From positions 124,001 to 188,000 of the forward strand of contig CBDDKM010000009.1 in the NCBI GenBank assembly GCA_965230225.1: 64,000 nucleotides of DNA, read 5' to 3'. A program made the translations under genes and the position numbers. A model generated the notes under the pieces. The model did not search any database and had not been told where the DNA came from. It worked only from the letters and a program-made list of their open reading frames with translations. This stretch comes from CALSMU01 sp965230225. GTDB lineage: Bacteria; Bacteroidota; Bacteroidia; Flavobacteriales_D; Parvicellaceae. Positions 16,821 to 25,408 of this stretch are shown piece by piece; within the stretch, counting starts at the first letter, position 1, and each line of letters begins with the position of its first letter.

Positions 16821-18155
16821 ATGAAAAAAAAGAAGAGTACGAAGAAAATTTTTGTGCTGGATACCTCTGTTATTCTACACGACCACAATGCAATTAATCA
16901 CTTCGAAGAACACTATGTTGCTATACCTGTAACAGTGTTAGAAGAACTAGATACTTTTAAAAAAGGAAACGATACTAAAAACTTTGAAGCCAGAGAGTTT
17001 ATCAGGCAGCTGGATAGTATAAGTAAGGATACCCTTTTACAAGACTGGAATCCAATAAACGGTGAGAGTAAAGGAAAGTTCAAAATTGTTTTGATAAACG
17101 ATGAGCTGGATACTGATGCTGTTAAGTTATTTGGAAAATCCAATGACAACAGAATACTTAACTCTGCCTTAACCTTGAAAGCTCAGGAGCCAGATTATCA
17201 GGTGATATTGGTTTCTAAGGATATTAATCTACGCCTTAAGGCCAAATCTTTGGATCTTAATGCTGAAGATTATGAAACAGGTAAGATTGATAGGGAAAGT
17301 GCCGGGTATACTGGTAAGATTACCCTGGAAGATGTAGATCCTGAAATTATCAATGCTCTCTACAAGGAAGGAAGTTTAGAGGATGTTGAGTTTTTAGAAG
17401 ATAAAATCGTAAACAACGGGTTTTATATTCTAAAGAATGGAAAAACATCAGTATTGGCATTTTACAATGGTAATACCCATTGTTTGGAGCGAGTGGAAAA
17501 ACAGTATGTATATGGGATTAAACCAAAAAATGCTGAACAAACACTAGCTGTTAGAGCATTATTGGATCCAAATATCAAATTGGTTACACTGCAAGGGGTT
17601 GCCGGAACAGGAAAAACGTTGTTGGCGTTAGCAAGTGCTATAGAACAACACAATCAATATCAGCAGATCATTTTGGCAAGACCAATTGTACCTTTAAGCA
17701 ATAAGGATATTGGTTATTTACCGGGGGATGCATCAGAAAAGATCAATCCGTACATGCAGCCATTGTTTGATAACCTGAAATTCATTAAGAACCAATATGG
17801 TCAGAATGAAAAAAGGTATAAGAAGATTGAAGAAATGGAAGAGAGCGAGAAGCTTAAAATTACCGCTTTAGCTTTTATCCGTGGACGTAGTTTTTCTAAT
17901 ATTCTTTTCATAGTGGATGAGGCCCAAAACCTTACTCCTCATGAGGTGAAGACCATTATTACAAGAGCTGGAGAGAATACTAAGATCATCTTTACAGGAG
18001 ACATTTATCAAATTGATTCGCCATTCCTGGATGATCAAAGTAATGGGATGACTTATTTAATTGATCGATTAAAAGGAAGTAACCTTTACGCTCATATTAC
18101 TTTGGAAAAAGGAGAGAGAAGTGAATTGGCCAATTTGGCTAATGAACTGTTGTAA
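16821..18155 (+). CDS. PhoH family protein with N-terminal PIN domain
   Basis: A 444-residue fusion of a PIN ribonuclease domain and a PhoH ATPase (PhoH2/YlaK type). The PIN part opens with KIFVLDTSVILHD, the first acidic residue, then EELDTFKKG and, near residue 125-135, NDNRIL, another acidic cluster. The PhoH part has Walker A GVAGTGKTLLAL (about 262-273), RPIVPLSNKDIGYLPG, Walker B ILFIVDEAQNLTPHEVKTI, and TGDIYQIDSPFLD. PhoH2 proteins of mycobacteria and others are sequence-specific RNA helicase/RNases. ATG at 16821 begins the conserved region; the frame continues upstream to a TTG but that part is hydrophobic and unlike the family. Divergent context gives no partner. Probably monocistronic. 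Confidence 0.92.
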   Translation: MKKKKSTKKIFVLDTSVILHDHNAINHFEEHYVAIPVTVLEELDTFKKGNDTKNFEAREFIRQLDSISKDTLLQDWNPINGESKGKFKIVLINDELDTDAVKLFGKSNDNRILNSALTLKAQEPDYQVILVSKDINLRLKAKSLDLNAEDYETGKIDRESAGYTGKITLEDVDPEIINALYKEGSLEDVEFLEDKIVNNGFYILKNGKTSVLAFYNGNTHCLERVEKQYVYGIKPKNAEQTLAVRALLDPNIKLVTLQGVAGTGKTLLALASAIEQHNQYQQIILARPIVPLSNKDIGYLPGDASEKINPYMQPLFDNLKFIKNQYGQNEKRYKKIEEMEESEKLKITALAFIRGRSFSNILFIVDEAQNLTPHEVKTIITRAGENTKIIFTGDIYQIDSPFLDDQSNGMTYLIDRLKGSNLYAHITLEKGERSELANLANELL

Positions 18156-18225
18156 TTTCCCATTTCAGGTTTAGAAGTAATAGAAATATTTGTTATATTT
18201 CTGTGGTAAAACCCCATCATTTTTA

Positions 18226-18618
18226 ATGGTAGCCGCCGAATACGACCAAATATTTCATCTCAAAAGTTGTTTTGTCTCCATACGTGAAGATGGAATTTTG
18301 CACGTGGAATTTTACGAAGGCATTGAGTTTGAATTAGAAGAATGCAAGGAGTTGGTTAAGAAAGAAGGAATTCTTACCAATGGTCGAAAGGCACCTGCAT
18401 TACATGTTATTGGACGTTATGCTGAGTTTAGTGAAGAGGTTAAGCATTATTCTGCCGATGAAGGAACGAAGTTTACCTGTGCAGAAGCGTATGTGATTAC
18501 TTCATTAGCGCATCGATTAATAGGTAACTTTTATCTTAAAATCAACAAACCAAAGGTTCCCACTAAGATATTCACGGATAAAGAAAAAGCAATAGATTGG
18601 TTAAGAGGGTACCTCTGA
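18226..18618 (+). CDS. STAS/SpoIIAA-like (DUF7793-type) protein
   Basis: A 130-residue cytoplasmic protein resembling the STAS-SEC14/SpoIIAA-like family common in Bacteroidota. Features: SIREDGILHVEFYEGIEFELEECKEL, a beta strand APALHVIGR, a helix ALAHRL-like run (VITSLAHRLIGNFY), and the characteristic end KINKPKVPTKIFTDKEKAIDWLRGYL (read in sections). Members of the superfamily act as binding or regulatory modules; no enzymatic residues are evident. ATG at 18226 is chosen over an in-frame TTG at 18190. It is 70 bp behind phoH and convergent with nth, whose stop is 2 bp away. Function unknown. Confidence 0.65.
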   Translation: MVAAEYDQIFHLKSCFVSIREDGILHVEFYEGIEFELEECKELVKKEGILTNGRKAPALHVIGRYAEFSEEVKHYSADEGTKFTCAEAYVITSLAHRLIGNFYLKINKPKVPTKIFTDKEKAIDWLRGYL

Positions 18619-18619
18619 T

Positions 18620-19264
18620 CTATTTCATTTGATCAATCACCGATTTTCTACCCACCTTCATGGTGATGTAATCCACGTCCTTTTTAGGACTTCTGGCAGG
18701 AGAATACTCTCTTCCATAGAAAATGATCTGCAAATGAAGTTTATTCCACAGTTCTCTTGGGAACAACCTTTTTGCATCTTTTTCTGTTTGTTCCACATTT
18801 TTACCATTGGTAAGGTTCCAGCGATACATTAGTCGGTGTATGTGAGTATCTACTGGGAAAGCAGGAACATTAAAAGCCTGTGCCATTACCACGGATGCTG
18901 TTTTATGACCAACACCCGGCAAAGCTTCTAACTCTTCGAAGGTTTGAGGAACTTTTCCGTTGTGTTTGTCCATTATTATGTGAGACAAATCGTAAATAGC
19001 TTTGGATTTTCTAGGTGATAAACCACATGGACGAATAATTTCTTTGATTTCATCAACATCCAATTGAGCCATGTCTTTAGGATTATTTGCTTTTGCAAAT
19101 AGAGTAGGGGTAACTGTGTTTACCCTTGCGTCAGTACACTGAGCAGAGAGTAATACAGCCACTAACAAGGTATATTCATCGGTGTGATCTAATGGAACCG
19201 GAGTTTCAGGGTATAATCTTTCCAATTCGTTTATGATGTAGTCAACCTTTTCCTGCTTTGTCAT
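18620..19264 (-). CDS. nth: Endonuclease III lacking the Fe-S cluster Cys residues
   Basis: Base-excision DNA glycosylase/AP lyase for oxidised pyrimidines, 214 residues. Helix-hairpin-helix LPGVGHKTASVV contains the catalytic Lys (K121); VDTHIHRLMYRW contains the catalytic Asp (D139). The family N terminus TLLVAVLLSAQCTDARVN is intact. The C-terminal C-x6-C-x2-C-x5-C that binds a 4Fe-4S cluster in E. coli Nth is absent: only C43 and C80 occur in the protein, and the tail reads GREYSPARSPKKDVDY. From memory, other Flavobacteriia have similar tails, so this is probably a lineage property and not damage. The gene follows batE by 3 nt and is the last gene of the Bat operon. Confidence 0.93.
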   Translation of the reverse strand: MTKQEKVDYIINELERLYPETPVPLDHTDEYTLLVAVLLSAQCTDARVNTVTPTLFAKANNPKDMAQLDVDEIKEIIRPCGLSPRKSKAIYDLSHIIMDKHNGKVPQTFEELEALPGVGHKTASVVMAQAFNVPAFPVDTHIHRLMYRWNLTNGKNVEQTEKDAKRLFPRELWNKLHLQIIFYGREYSPARSPKKDVDYITMKVGRKSVIDQMK

Positions 19265-19267
19265 CTT

Positions 19268-20026
19268 CTAAATTTCTTTTACAAATTCTTTCTTTATCCA
19301 GCCCACTTTACCTGCACTGTACTTAATCTCATACCAGTCTTTGGTTTCTCCCAGTATTTCTCCTTTTGTTCCTTCGTGTAGTACAAAAGAAACAGAAGAG
19401 TGTTCCGTAGGCTCATGCATTAACTGAACCGAAGGCTCGAAGATAACTACTTCTTTTACTTCTGTTAGCTTGCTCTTATGCATTGCCGCAAAGATGACAG
19501 AGATTAAACAAAATAGCAATATTAGAAGTCCACCGTAAAAGCTAATCATCTTGCCCTTTTTTCCTTTCAGAAACAGGAAGAGAATCAGTAAAGCAAATCC
19601 AATTATACTAAGTAGTATCGAAGCACTGGCCCAGAAGTTAGGTGACTTGTTTAGGAATATAAACAATGCATCACTCAATTGAACCGATGAGCTTTTGTAT
19701 ACCTTATCGGTAATTTTCTTGTTGGTTAATTTAAGGTTGTGCAGTATATCCTCATTTCCGGGCGATAGTTTTAATGCTTTTTCATAGTAAAGCACGGCAC
19801 CGGGTAAATCGTCTAGCTTATAGCAAGCATTTCCAAGGTTAAGAAACAGTTCTGAAGAGTAAAATTGTTCATCAATTAAACTGAGGTATCCTTCTTTAGC
19901 TCCCTCATAATCGTGATTCTCGTACAGTTCATTTGAAGATTCGAAAACTCCTTCCGGGTCAGAGACTTCAGCTTTTAGCTGAGTACTAATCAATACCAGT
20001 ATTAAAAACAAAACTTTCTTAAGCAT
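19268..20026 (-). CDS. batE: BatE, TPR and SH3-domain protein of the aerotolerance operon
   Basis: A 252-residue membrane protein. Signal peptide MLKKVLFLILVLISTQLKA, two TPR units (about 25-100; SELFLNLGNACYKLDDLPGAVLYYEKALKL is the consensus-like one, read in sections), two membrane helices (about 130-155 and 162-182), and a C-terminal bacterial SH3 fold (about 190-250) with VQLMHEPTEHSSV and EIKYSAGKVGWIKKEFV. This order is that of BatE in Bacteroides and Leptospira. The Bat system is linked to tolerance of oxidative stress, but its biochemical action is unresolved. Overlaps batD by 8 nt. Confidence 0.88.
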   Translation of the reverse strand: MLKKVLFLILVLISTQLKAEVSDPEGVFESSNELYENHDYEGAKEGYLSLIDEQFYSSELFLNLGNACYKLDDLPGAVLYYEKALKLSPGNEDILHNLKLTNKKITDKVYKSSSVQLSDALFIFLNKSPNFWASASILLSIIGFALLILFLFLKGKKGKMISFYGGLLILLFCLISVIFAAMHKSKLTEVKEVVIFEPSVQLMHEPTEHSSVSFVLHEGTKGEILGETKDWYEIKYSAGKVGWIKKEFVKEI

Positions 20027-21767
20027 GATTTTCCAATGTTTTTAGTAGGGTTTGACTTCTGTTCAATATGTTTTCTGCATCGGTATGACTTACCGGTGCA
20101 AATCGGGCCATTTCACAATGGTTAAGAATTTCCAGTAGCTGGTGGGTAGAGGTAGAGTCCATTCCTCTACTGTTTAACTCCAGTTCAATTCTATTTTTGT
20201 TCAAATCCGAAACAGGTATACCGTACTTATTGGACAAGTATCCATAAAGGGCTCGGTACAGTTCTTCGAAAAAGGCTTTGTCTTTATTCTCTTTAAGTAG
20301 TTGCTCCGCCTGTGCCAATCTTTTAGAGGCATTTTTAGAAGCATTTTTTCTGGACTTTTCAGATTCGGAAACCTTTTTTCCTTTCCACCTGGTGGCGATC
20401 AATAAAAGCAAGAATAGAACGCCGGGAGCTCCTAAAATGATATAGAAAAATTTTGATCCAAATAGGAAGTACCCTTTAGAGTGCAAGGTAGTCTCGTGCT
20501 CAATGTGTCTTATTTCCGTACTTAGTAACTCCACATCTTCCTGATGGTGATTACTAGTTAGGTTATTGGTGCTCCCATCTCCCTTGTGAACTGTAATGGT
20601 TTGTGGATCTGAAGAAAATGTTTTGTACTTCTTAGAATCCATATCGAAATAGGAGAACTCCAATGCCGGTATTTCGAAAGTGCCATGATGACGAGGAATG
20701 ATTAGGTAATTAAACTCTTTGCTCCCTGAAACACCAGATGATGATACCTTAATACTTTCTTTTATTTCTGGGTCGTATACTTGAAAGTCTGTAGGGAAAT
20801 CCAATGGAACATTCTCCAATTGTTTTAAGTTTCCTTTTCCTTTAATCTTGATCTTTAAATCGATTGGTTCTCCAACCTTTAATTCGGTAGTTGAGTAGTT
20901 TACATCAAAAGAGTATCCGGTACCCACTTGAGATTCAAAGGAGTTTGGAGCATTTAATGGGAGAGGGTCTACTTTAATTTTTGCAGAGTTACTGGTGATG
21001 GATTCCAGCGAACCAGCGTTCCAGATGGTTTGGTTGATTCTAGCATCAATTTTAAAGGCTGGAATGGTGATCTCACCCGTTCTTTGTGGAAAGATGATTT
21101 CCTTTTTCAGGGTATAGACCATGTACAAGTTACCGTTGATGGTTTTCTGTTCGTTATCCCATCCCTTTGGGCCAGGATCAATTTCTTCTGTCCATACACC
21201 ATCAATCATGTCGTAATCATAATCTTCCAGAGATATTCTTTGGTACCTGGAGTAAATCTTAAAGGCTACCTGAACTTTTTCTCCTTTGTACACATTCTTT
21301 TTGCTGACTTCAATTCGCGTAAAAATATTAGCGTTTTTAGGTTCGAATTTGGCGTTAGGGTCTCCTTTTCCCACGCTTATAGTGTAGGAATCTGATTCGA
21401 TGTTTTCACCATTTAACAGAAAATTTAAAGGAGGAATGGTAAAAGTTCCTTCTTTCTTTGGTTGAAGGATAAAAGCATAATTAGAAATTTCAAGATCAGC
21501 TCCAAAACCTCCAAAGCTAAATCCACGGTTTACAGTTCCTTCATCCACCACCACAAAGTTTTCGAAATTGGGCTTTGTAATATTTATACCATTGTGAGAG
21601 ATGGAGGCTGTTCCTCCTTGCATTTTAAGTTTTAAGGTATAGGTAATCTGGAATTTTTCGCCTACGCCAGGAGTACTGTTCGAAGACTTAATGTCCACGT
21701 ACATCTGACCATTTACAAGGCTAACTATAAAAAAGGCCAGTATGTTTAGTGCTAATTTTAACCTCAT
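20019..21767 (-). CDS. batD: BatD, large Ig-like aerotolerance protein
   Basis: BatD-family protein, about 582 residues. Signal peptide MRLKLALNILAFFIVSLVNGQ, then a long run of Ig-like beta domains on the periplasmic side (motifs GEKFQITYTLKL, YKGEKVQVAFKIY, VGEPIDLKIKIKGKGNL, IIPRHHGTFEIPALEFSYFD), one membrane helix (KFFYIILGAPGVLFLLLLIA, about 440-460), and a cytoplasmic helical tail that starts with KNASKNASKRLAQAEQLL. ATG at 21767 is preferred, 5 nt after the batC stop; an in-frame ATG at 21791 would add eight polar residues before the signal peptide and overlap batC. In the Bat complex BatD is thought to be the periplasmic scaffold. Confidence 0.88.
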   Translation of the reverse strand: MRLKLALNILAFFIVSLVNGQMYVDIKSSNSTPGVGEKFQITYTLKLKMQGGTASISHNGINITKPNFENFVVVDEGTVNRGFSFGGFGADLEISNYAFILQPKKEGTFTIPPLNFLLNGENIESDSYTISVGKGDPNAKFEPKNANIFTRIEVSKKNVYKGEKVQVAFKIYSRYQRISLEDYDYDMIDGVWTEEIDPGPKGWDNEQKTINGNLYMVYTLKKEIIFPQRTGEITIPAFKIDARINQTIWNAGSLESITSNSAKIKVDPLPLNAPNSFESQVGTGYSFDVNYSTTELKVGEPIDLKIKIKGKGNLKQLENVPLDFPTDFQVYDPEIKESIKVSSSGVSGSKEFNYLIIPRHHGTFEIPALEFSYFDMDSKKYKTFSSDPQTITVHKGDGSTNNLTSNHHQEDVELLSTEIRHIEHETTLHSKGYFLFGSKFFYIILGAPGVLFLLLLIATRWKGKKVSESEKSRKNASKNASKRLAQAEQLLKENKDKAFFEELYRALYGYLSNKYGIPVSDLNKNRIELELNSRGMDSTSTHQLLEILNHCEMARFAPVSHTDAENILNRSQTLLKTLENHA

Positions 21768-21774
21768 ACCTGTA

Positions 21775-23229
21775 TTACCAGTCTTTAACATTGCTTTCTT
21801 TCTTTCCTTTTCCTTTTTGTTTGAGGATGCTTTTCAAAATTAATTTTTCGTCGCTATTCACCGCATCCAAATCCTTTTTAATTTGTCCTTTACTTAATTG
21901 ACCTGCAACTTCCACCTCTTTTGCTTCTTGCTGAGCTCCACCAGTTTCAGATTTATTAGCTTCTCCTTCTTTAGCTCCTTCCTGATTTTTTGGGTCTTGC
22001 TGATCACCTTTGTTTCCCTTTTGCTCTTTATCTTCCCCTTGTTCTCCTTCGCTTTTGTCACCTTTTTCTTCTCCTTGATTACCAGAATCGTTTTTGTCCT
22101 GTTGATCCCCTTTATTTCCTTTCTCCTCTTGATCTCCCTTTTCCTGCTGGTCTTCTCCTTGTTGATCATCTGATGGGTCTTTTTTCCCAGGAGAAGGCTC
22201 ATTCTTTCTTTGTTCTCTTCTTTCGTTAGAGCGATCTGCACGTTCTTTGTTTTGTTGTTCAGTGCGTTGCTGGCCTTTTTGATTACCAGGTTTATCTCCC
22301 TTATTTGATTCGTTTTTATCTCCTTTTTCTTCTCCCTGATCACCAGAGTCGTTTTTATCCTGTTGATCACCTTTGTCTCCTTTCTCCTCTTGATCTCCCT
22401 TGTCTCCCTGATCCTTTTGATCACCTTTATCTTCTTGATCTTCTTGATCTTCTTGATCTTCTTGATCTTTTTGATCTTTTTGATCGTCCTGTTTGTCCTG
22501 TTGTTGGTTCTTTTCTTTTTCTTGTTGGTTTTTTTCTTGCTTTTCTTTCTGGCGATCTTTGCGCTGATTTTCTTGCTGCTGCTTTTCCTGATCGTTAGGT
22601 TTGTCCTCTTCGTTTTCCTTGTTTTCTTCCTCTTTGTTTTTGTCTTTAGGATCGTTTTCCTCCTCCTGGTTATCGTTATTATCGTCCTTTTTATCTTTGT
22701 TTTCAGGGTTCTTTTTATCCTGACTATCATCCTTTTTATTCTCCTCGTCTTGATTTGGAGGAGGTAAGAATTTCATGGCATAGCTCAAGTTAAATCTTGC
22801 ATCCTCATCAGAAGGATTGTTTCTTAATGAGTTTTTGTATTGCTCTATGGATTGGTATAATAACTCGTAGTCTTGAGGATCTTCTTTTCGTTTTTCCAGG
22901 TACTTCTTGAATAGTATATTGCCAAGGTTGTATTGAGCTTTGGCTTTTTCTTTCTTAGATGATAAGGTGGAAATGTAAGCCTCGTAATATTCGGATGCTT
23001 TCTCAATGTCTCCATTTCGGTAGGCAGCCCCAGCAGCATTATACAATGCAATGTTGTATTTGCTGTTACTATTGTAGGCCTTTTCAAATAGGGATTGAGC
23101 TTTTTCGTACTCTCCGTTCTGATAAGCAAGAATACCATTGTTCAAAGCTAACTTTTCAGAAGTTTGAGCCAAATAATCCCCTCCGGCAATAATACCGATC
23201 AGGATCAATATGTTTGTTAAGGCTTTCAT
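21775..23229 (-). CDS. batC: BatC, TPR protein with a very long charged repeat tail
   Basis: A 484-residue exported protein. The N-terminal third has a signal peptide (LTNILILIGIIAGG) and TPR helices (about 25-150, LALNNGILAYQNGEYEKAQ, ALYNAAGAAYRNGDIEKAS, DARFNLSYAMKFL). Residues about 155-435 consist almost wholly of D, E, K, N, Q and G and contain tandem and distant duplications (separate entries). A short ordinary segment, GQLSKGQIKKDLDAVNSDEKLILKSIL, ends the protein. BatC proteins often have charged tails, but the length and internal repetition here are large. The opposite strand shows long hydrophobic open frames that are only the shadow of this composition. Lies between batB (2-nt gap) and batD. 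Confidence 0.88.
   Translation of the reverse strand: MKALTNILILIGIIAGGDYLAQTSEKLALNNGILAYQNGEYEKAQSLFEKAYNSNSKYNIALYNAAGAAYRNGDIEKASEYYEAYISTLSSKKEKAKAQYNLGNILFKKYLEKRKEDPQDYELLYQSIEQYKNSLRNNPSDEDARFNLSYAMKFLPPPNQDEENKKDDSQDKKNPENKDKKDDNNDNQEEENDPKDKNKEEENKENEEDKPNDQEKQQQENQRKDRQKEKQEKNQQEKEKNQQQDKQDDQKDQKDQEDQEDQEDQEDKGDQKDQGDKGDQEEKGDKGDQQDKNDSGDQGEEKGDKNESNKGDKPGNQKGQQRTEQQNKERADRSNERREQRKNEPSPGKKDPSDDQQGEDQQEKGDQEEKGNKGDQQDKNDSGNQGEEKGDKSEGEQGEDKEQKGNKGDQQDPKNQEGAKEGEANKSETGGAQQEAKEVEVAGQLSKGQIKKDLDAVNSDEKLILKSILKQKGKGKKESNVKDW
22054..22137 (-). repeat. BatC internal 84-bp repeat, copy 2
   Basis: Encodes 28 residues starting GDQEEKGNKGDQQDK and ending QGEEKGDK. It matches copy 1 at 22315-22398 except for two D/N changes and some synonymous codons. 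Confidence 0.9.
22315..22398 (-). repeat. BatC internal 84-bp repeat, copy 1
   Basis: Encodes 28 residues starting GDQEEKGDKGDQQDK and ending QGEEKGDK. Homologous in frame to copy 2, 261 bp away, so a deletion or expansion by recombination would preserve the frame. Confidence 0.9.
22431..22484 (-). repeat. Tandem 9-bp repeat in batC
   Basis: Six 9-bp units: four identical CTTCTTGAT and two CTTTTTGAT on the plus strand. On the coding strand they encode D-Q-E and D-Q-K steps. Copy-number change would alter only the number of tripeptides. Confidence 0.95.
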
Positions 23230-23231
23230 CT

Positions 23232-24389
23232 TTATTCGAACAAGTTTAATTTTTCCAGTAGTTTACTTCTTTTCTCGTTGATGAACATCTCAGCAAGGAT
23301 CATCAATAAACCAATTAACAGGTAGATTTGAAATTTATCATCGTAGCCCAGGTAATCATCTTTACTTAACGTTTTCTTCTCAATTTTATTAATGCTATCC
23401 AATAGTCCGTCCAGGCCAACACTTAGACCATTTGCCTGGGTGTAGCTCCCTCCGCCGGAAGAAGCAATGTTAACAAGGTTTTCAACGTTCAGTTTAGTAA
23501 GAACCGTATTTCCATTTTGGTCTTTTTTAACTCCAATTTTCTTTCCGTTTCTATAAACCGGGATAGGCACACCTTGTGAAGTTCCCATACCTATGGTATG
23601 TACAATTACTCCCTCTTCGTTGATCTGTTCGGCAATTTCTATTCCCTTTTGTTCATGATCCTCTCCATCGGTGAATACAATGATGGTTTTATTGGCGCCA
23701 TTTTCAAAGTCAAAGGAGGACATACAAACTTCTAATGCATACCCAATGTCAGTTCCCTGCGAAGACATCATTTGAGTGGTAATGTTATCTAAAAACATTT
23801 TGGCAACCTGATAATCCGGTGTGATTGGTAGGTGTTTATAAGCATTTCCTGCAAAAACGACAATACCAATGTGATCACCGTGCAGTTTACTAATAAGTTG
23901 TTCTACCGCTAGTTTAGAAATTTTTAGTCGGCTATATCCATCGGTAAGATCTTCTGCAAGCATTGAGTTACTTACATCAATCGCTATCATGATGTCAATC
24001 CCTTTGCTGGCCACCTCTTTTTTGTCTTTACCGTACTGAGGGTTGGCCATGGCAATAATGATGAAGGAAAGTCCCAAACGCAATAGGATGAACTTGGTTA
24101 AAGCTTTAAACGTGGATACTCCGTGGAAAATATGAGGCAATAATCGATGGTCTGCATAATTAACAATGGCTTTGTTCTTCCAGTTGCGCAGGTAGAAATA
24201 AATTAAAATCATTACAGGAACAAATCCCAGTAGCCATAGCACCCAGATTCTTTCCAGTTTAAACTCTTCCACCTCTGTAGTAAGGTAGTAGTACAGAGAA
24301 GCAAATACTACCCAAAACAATACTTCGGTAATGGCTATGCTAATAAGTGCGGCCACATGATTATATCGATATTGTTTTTTAGTACTCAA
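23232..24389 (-). CDS. batB: BatB, von Willebrand A-domain membrane protein
   Basis: A 385-residue inner-membrane protein with a vWA domain. Two N-terminal membrane helices (about 12-33 and 44-65), a third near 95-112, then the MIDAS motif IAIDVSNSMLAEDL (D-x-S-x-S), VVFAGNAYKHLPIT, GTDIGYALEV and TIIVFTDGEDH (the T and D ligands), and a C-terminal membrane helix (IYLLIGLLMILAEMFI). It is longer at the N terminus than many BatB proteins. The start is TTG at 24389, overlapping the batA stop by 3 nt (TTGA); no in-frame ATG lies before the first helix. BatA and BatB probably form a periplasmic or cytoplasmic vWA pair. Confidence 0.9.
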   Translation of the reverse strand: MSTKKQYRYNHVAALISIAITEVLFWVVFASLYYYLTTEVEEFKLERIWVLWLLGFVPVMILIYFYLRNWKNKAIVNYADHRLLPHIFHGVSTFKALTKFILLRLGLSFIIIAMANPQYGKDKKEVASKGIDIMIAIDVSNSMLAEDLTDGYSRLKISKLAVEQLISKLHGDHIGIVVFAGNAYKHLPITPDYQVAKMFLDNITTQMMSSQGTDIGYALEVCMSSFDFENGANKTIIVFTDGEDHEQKGIEIAEQINEEGVIVHTIGMGTSQGVPIPVYRNGKKIGVKKDQNGNTVLTKLNVENLVNIASSGGGSYTQANGLSVGLDGLLDSINKIEKKTLSKDDYLGYDDKFQIYLLIGLLMILAEMFINEKRSKLLEKLNLFE

Positions 24390-25408
24390 GGAATGCTTTT
24401 TAATACAGTTGATTTAACAATAAACTCTACCAGAATTAGAGAAAACCCGATAAGGAGCAATAGTATGTTTTGTTCCGGAAGGTCCACTTCGTATTCGATG
24501 GACTTTATTTTCTCCTTTTCCAGTTGGTCAATTTCTTCGTATATGGATTTTAATTTGTCGTTATCCGTTGCACGGAAATATTTACCTCCAGTTTTATTGG
24601 CAATTTCCTTTAGAATGTCTTCGTCTATTTCTACCGGAACCATGCGGTATTCCATTTTTCCGGTAAAGATGTTTCTCTGATATGGCATTCTGGCTTTACC
24701 GTTAGTTCCAATACCAATAGTGTATACTCTGATTCCATATTCAGAAGCCATATCGGCAGCAGTAAGTGGATGAATTTTACCATGCTGGTTAACACCGTCT
24801 GTTAGTAGTATTACCACTTTGCTTGGTGCGGTGCTTTCTCTCAATCGATTAACTGCGGTAGCTAATCCCATTCCAATGGCCGTTCCATCTTGTACCACAT
24901 CTCGTTGCATTTCATCCAATAATTCCAGAACGATTTTATTATCGCTGGTTAGCGGACATTGCGTATAGCTCTGAGCCTGAAACACCACCAAGCCAATTCT
25001 ATCGTTTTTTCTTTCTGCGATGAATTCTTTAGCAACGCTTTTAGAAGCTTTAAATCGGTTTGGTTCAAAGTCTTCCGCCAGCATACTTGAGGAAGCATCC
25101 ATGGAAACAATGATGTCAATTCCTTCATTAAAATGTTCCGTATAAGAATCCGCCTCGTTTCGTAATTGCGGTCTTGCTAGCGCCACAATGAACAATCCTA
25201 TAGCCACAGTTCTAAGCCCAAATAAAATGTGTTTTAAAATGGGTAGAAAACCTATGCTGGAGTGTGTAAACTGATCGTAAGTACTTGTTTTTACCGTAGT
25301 TTGCTTGTATCGGTATGAAAAGCTATACCATACGATGAGCAACGGAATAATTAACAAAAACCAAAGAACCCATTGGTCAACAAATCGGTATGTTTTTAGT
25401 AAATCCAT
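24386..25408 (-). CDS. batA: BatA, von Willebrand A-domain membrane protein
   Basis: A 340-residue paralogue of BatB. Membrane helices at about 13-30 and 58-76, a vWA domain with MIDAS IVSMDASSSMLAEDF (D-x-S-x-S), VVFQAQSYTQCPLTSD, GTAIGMGLATAVNRL and KVVILLTDGVNQHG, and a C-terminal membrane helix (ILLLLIGFSLILVEFIV). The ATG overlaps the upstream stop by one base (TAATG), so translation is coupled. Part of the moxR-led Bat operon; known in Bacteroides fragilis for aerotolerance. Confidence 0.92.
   Translation of the reverse strand: MDLLKTYRFVDQWVLWFLLIIPLLIVWYSFSYRYKQTTVKTSTYDQFTHSSIGFLPILKHILFGLRTVAIGLFIVALARPQLRNEADSYTEHFNEGIDIIVSMDASSSMLAEDFEPNRFKASKSVAKEFIAERKNDRIGLVVFQAQSYTQCPLTSDNKIVLELLDEMQRDVVQDGTAIGMGLATAVNRLRESTAPSKVVILLTDGVNQHGKIHPLTAADMASEYGIRVYTIGIGTNGKARMPYQRNIFTGKMEYRMVPVEIDEDILKEIANKTGGKYFRATDNDKLKSIYEEIDQLEKEKIKSIEYEVDLPEQNILLLLIGFSLILVEFIVKSTVLKSIP

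Noticed and set aside
22363..22767. Long hydrophobic open frame on the plus strand
   Set aside because: It is antisense to the BatC charged repeats: GAT/GAA/CAA/AAA codons read as hydrophobic codons on the other strand. No start context or family features.
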